This document shows positions 62,580 to 64,000 of a stretch of 64,000 nt of DNA, piece by piece. The notes below the pieces were generated by a model that was given only the letters and a program-made list of their open reading frames with translations, did not search any database and was not told where the DNA came from. Both the position numbers and the translations under genes were made by a program. Position 1 is the stretch's first letter. Each line of letters begins with the position of its first letter. This DNA comes from Cyclina sinensis (lineage: Eukaryota; Mollusca; Bivalvia; Venerida; Veneridae), in assembly GCA_012932295.1 (NCBI GenBank), contig JAAONU010000016.1:14796111-14860110 (forward strand), given 5' to 3'.

Positions 62580-63250
62580 CTCCCTGTGTGAAGTCAAAAT
62601 ATAACTCTAGGAGCGAAGGTTGCACAAGCATTTTAGACTAGGACCTAGATGCATAAAAATGTGAAGTTTTTTAATAAAATATTTATTTAAAAAATGTGTC
62701 AGTATAAGTGTTTGTAAAATGTCTGACACCCTGGTGGAGCCTAAAATACAACACAGACCAAGTTCTAGCGATCTTGATAGAGATCAACTGGACAATGCAT
62801 CATTCCAAATTTCAGAACTTGTAGCTTTGCGGATTCAGACAAGTAAAGATTTGAATATTTTCCAATATATTTTTATGTATATCATTTGACCAACCATTGA
62901 GCCAACAATTGAGACAAAATTTAAACATAATCTTGGTAGAGTCTCACTAGATAATGCAACATTTACGAAGTCTCAAACGTAAGGTTGTGACAAAAAATTG
63001 TCTAGAGTGTCTATATAAGACACTATGTAAACTATCTGATCCTCGTTTTGGACACAAACAATTATTCCAGTGTGAATAATCTTCGCAGAGGTCCAAATAG
63101 GCATTGCTTCAAAGAAAATATCAAAACTTGGACCTGCGGTTTTGGACAAGAAGAGTTTTGAAATACTTTCCTATATATATTTATGAAATACATGTAACGC
63201 CAGGCTGGATCCAATAATAACCCAAGGGGTATAATTTGAAAAAAATTGTT
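62580..63250 (+). repeat. Decayed tandem array upstream of the last visible ENT exon
   Basis: Three loose units share tc(a/t)aaatt(t/a)c, gatcttgatagagatcaac/atcttggtagagtctcac, ggacaatgcatcatt/gataatgcaacattt and a fcctatatat-like end (ttttccaatatatttttatg / tttcctatatatatttatg). They resemble the 45.3-46.1 kb family. They lie in the intron 5' to the TM4 exon if the gene continues to the right. Confidence 0.5.
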
Positions 63251-64000
63251 AGCTCACTAAAAATGCTAAATACTAAGTCTCCACTATGCTATGTTTGTAC
63301 AAAATCTATGAACTATAGGACTTCTGTTCTCATATAAGATTTTTCTTTATGATTTCCCTACGTTTTGTTTACGTGAGCTCAAACGAAAATAAGAACTCAG
63401 AAGTGTTACATCCACTTATAACAGGGGGCGGGGGAGGTAAACGTAATGTGAGCCCAGCTTCCTTTAAGCGAGGTTTTCGTGACCTGAATTCCAAAACGGC
63501 GGATAAAGCAATCCTTTTTGATGTAGTTTGAGGCATTTTTCTCTCGGTAAGCACTTATACGTGAATACTTCTGTCAAATGACTACTCTCTTTCGGAACTA
63601 TAGTTAAAAAGCTTTCCTTGGCTTTTAATTTGAAATTCGTAGGTAATGAAATCAAAACATTTTACCGGAAAAACATTTGTCACACCCGTTCTTTACAAAT
63701 TGATTTTTCATGATTTTTTTCATCTATTAAATTCATTATTTAAAAGAGATTGCCTGAAATGCGAGTGAAATATGGCACTTCAGTTTTTGGCAACTGTTTC
63801 TTCAATTCTAGCAGCTCTGTGGAGACTTGTAAGATGTATGTGTGGAAGTAAGGTCTTCAAATGTGCTTAAAGTGAAGTCAGCCACCGAAATAGGGGTTGA
63901 ACATTTTTGGCCATAAATCTTCCTGAATGGAAGAAACAGTGTCCGAAAAGTGAGTCTTTATATTTTGCTCACATTTTTAGGCAATAGGTTTTAATAAATG
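63251..64000. other. Right edge, no exon recognised
   Basis: Presumably intron of the transporter gene. Plus and minus ORFs of 60-63 codons at 63349-63655 overlap each other and are not convincing. A 32-residue plus frame at 63771-63869 begins MALQFLATVSSILAALW and looks hydrophobic, but it has no support beyond composition. Confidence 0.4.

Noticed and set aside
63771..63869. Short frame MALQFLATVSSILAALW on the plus strand
   Set aside because: Hydrophobic and neat-looking but only 32 residues, in a probable intron, without promoter, splice or repeat support.

Overview
The window looks like nuclear DNA from an invertebrate, most probably a bivalve mollusc. The base composition is AT-rich and gene density is low. 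One gene has short exons separated by introns with GT/AG borders. There are several repeat types known from bivalves: a ~157-bp core array followed by an (ACGG)n microsatellite, resembling the pearl/CvA elements; tRNA-derived SINE-like copies; and degenerate 120-180 bp tandem arrays. The species is inference. Nothing bacterial or viral was seen, and there are no rRNA or convincing tRNA genes.

Only one gene is secure: the 3' part of an equilibrative nucleoside transporter (SLC29/ENT family) on the minus strand at 53380-62290. Eight exons join without a frame break into 314 residues ending in a stop codon. They cover roughly TM4 to TM11, so the N-terminal third lies beyond the right edge. The product should move nucleosides or nucleobases across a membrane. 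However, the TM8 Asp/Arg pair important in characterised ENTs is replaced by Ala and Asn, so substrate and mechanism are open. Its introns are full of repeats, including a TTAA-flanked inverted-repeat element inserted into an older tandem array.

From the left: 1-15 kb holds a retrotransposon-tail-like repeat, a pearl-like element (1620-2590), a compact hairpin element (4455-4619), a ~1.8-kb element with nearly identical 131-bp inverted repeats (6649-8460), a tetranucleotide microsatellite, and one 112-codon reading frame (13971-14309, minus) that resembles a decayed zinc-finger-like protein.

From about 15 to 51 kb the DNA is a mosaic of old tandem segmental duplications. The landmark blocks recur in the same order and orientation: A at 16-19 kb and B at 20-23.3 kb; then units starting near 25.0, 32.0, 40.1 and 50.8 kb. 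Two modules stand out. One is a promoter-like block, TATA-bearing in three of its four copies. The other is a short exon-like block with core gaatggaaatattgg, present about ten times and often followed by a splice-donor-like GTAAGT. I think this is a decayed or non-coding local gene cluster, but no intact product can be named. Further tandem arrays and a CA/TA microsatellite (44-46 kb) have expanded the third unit.
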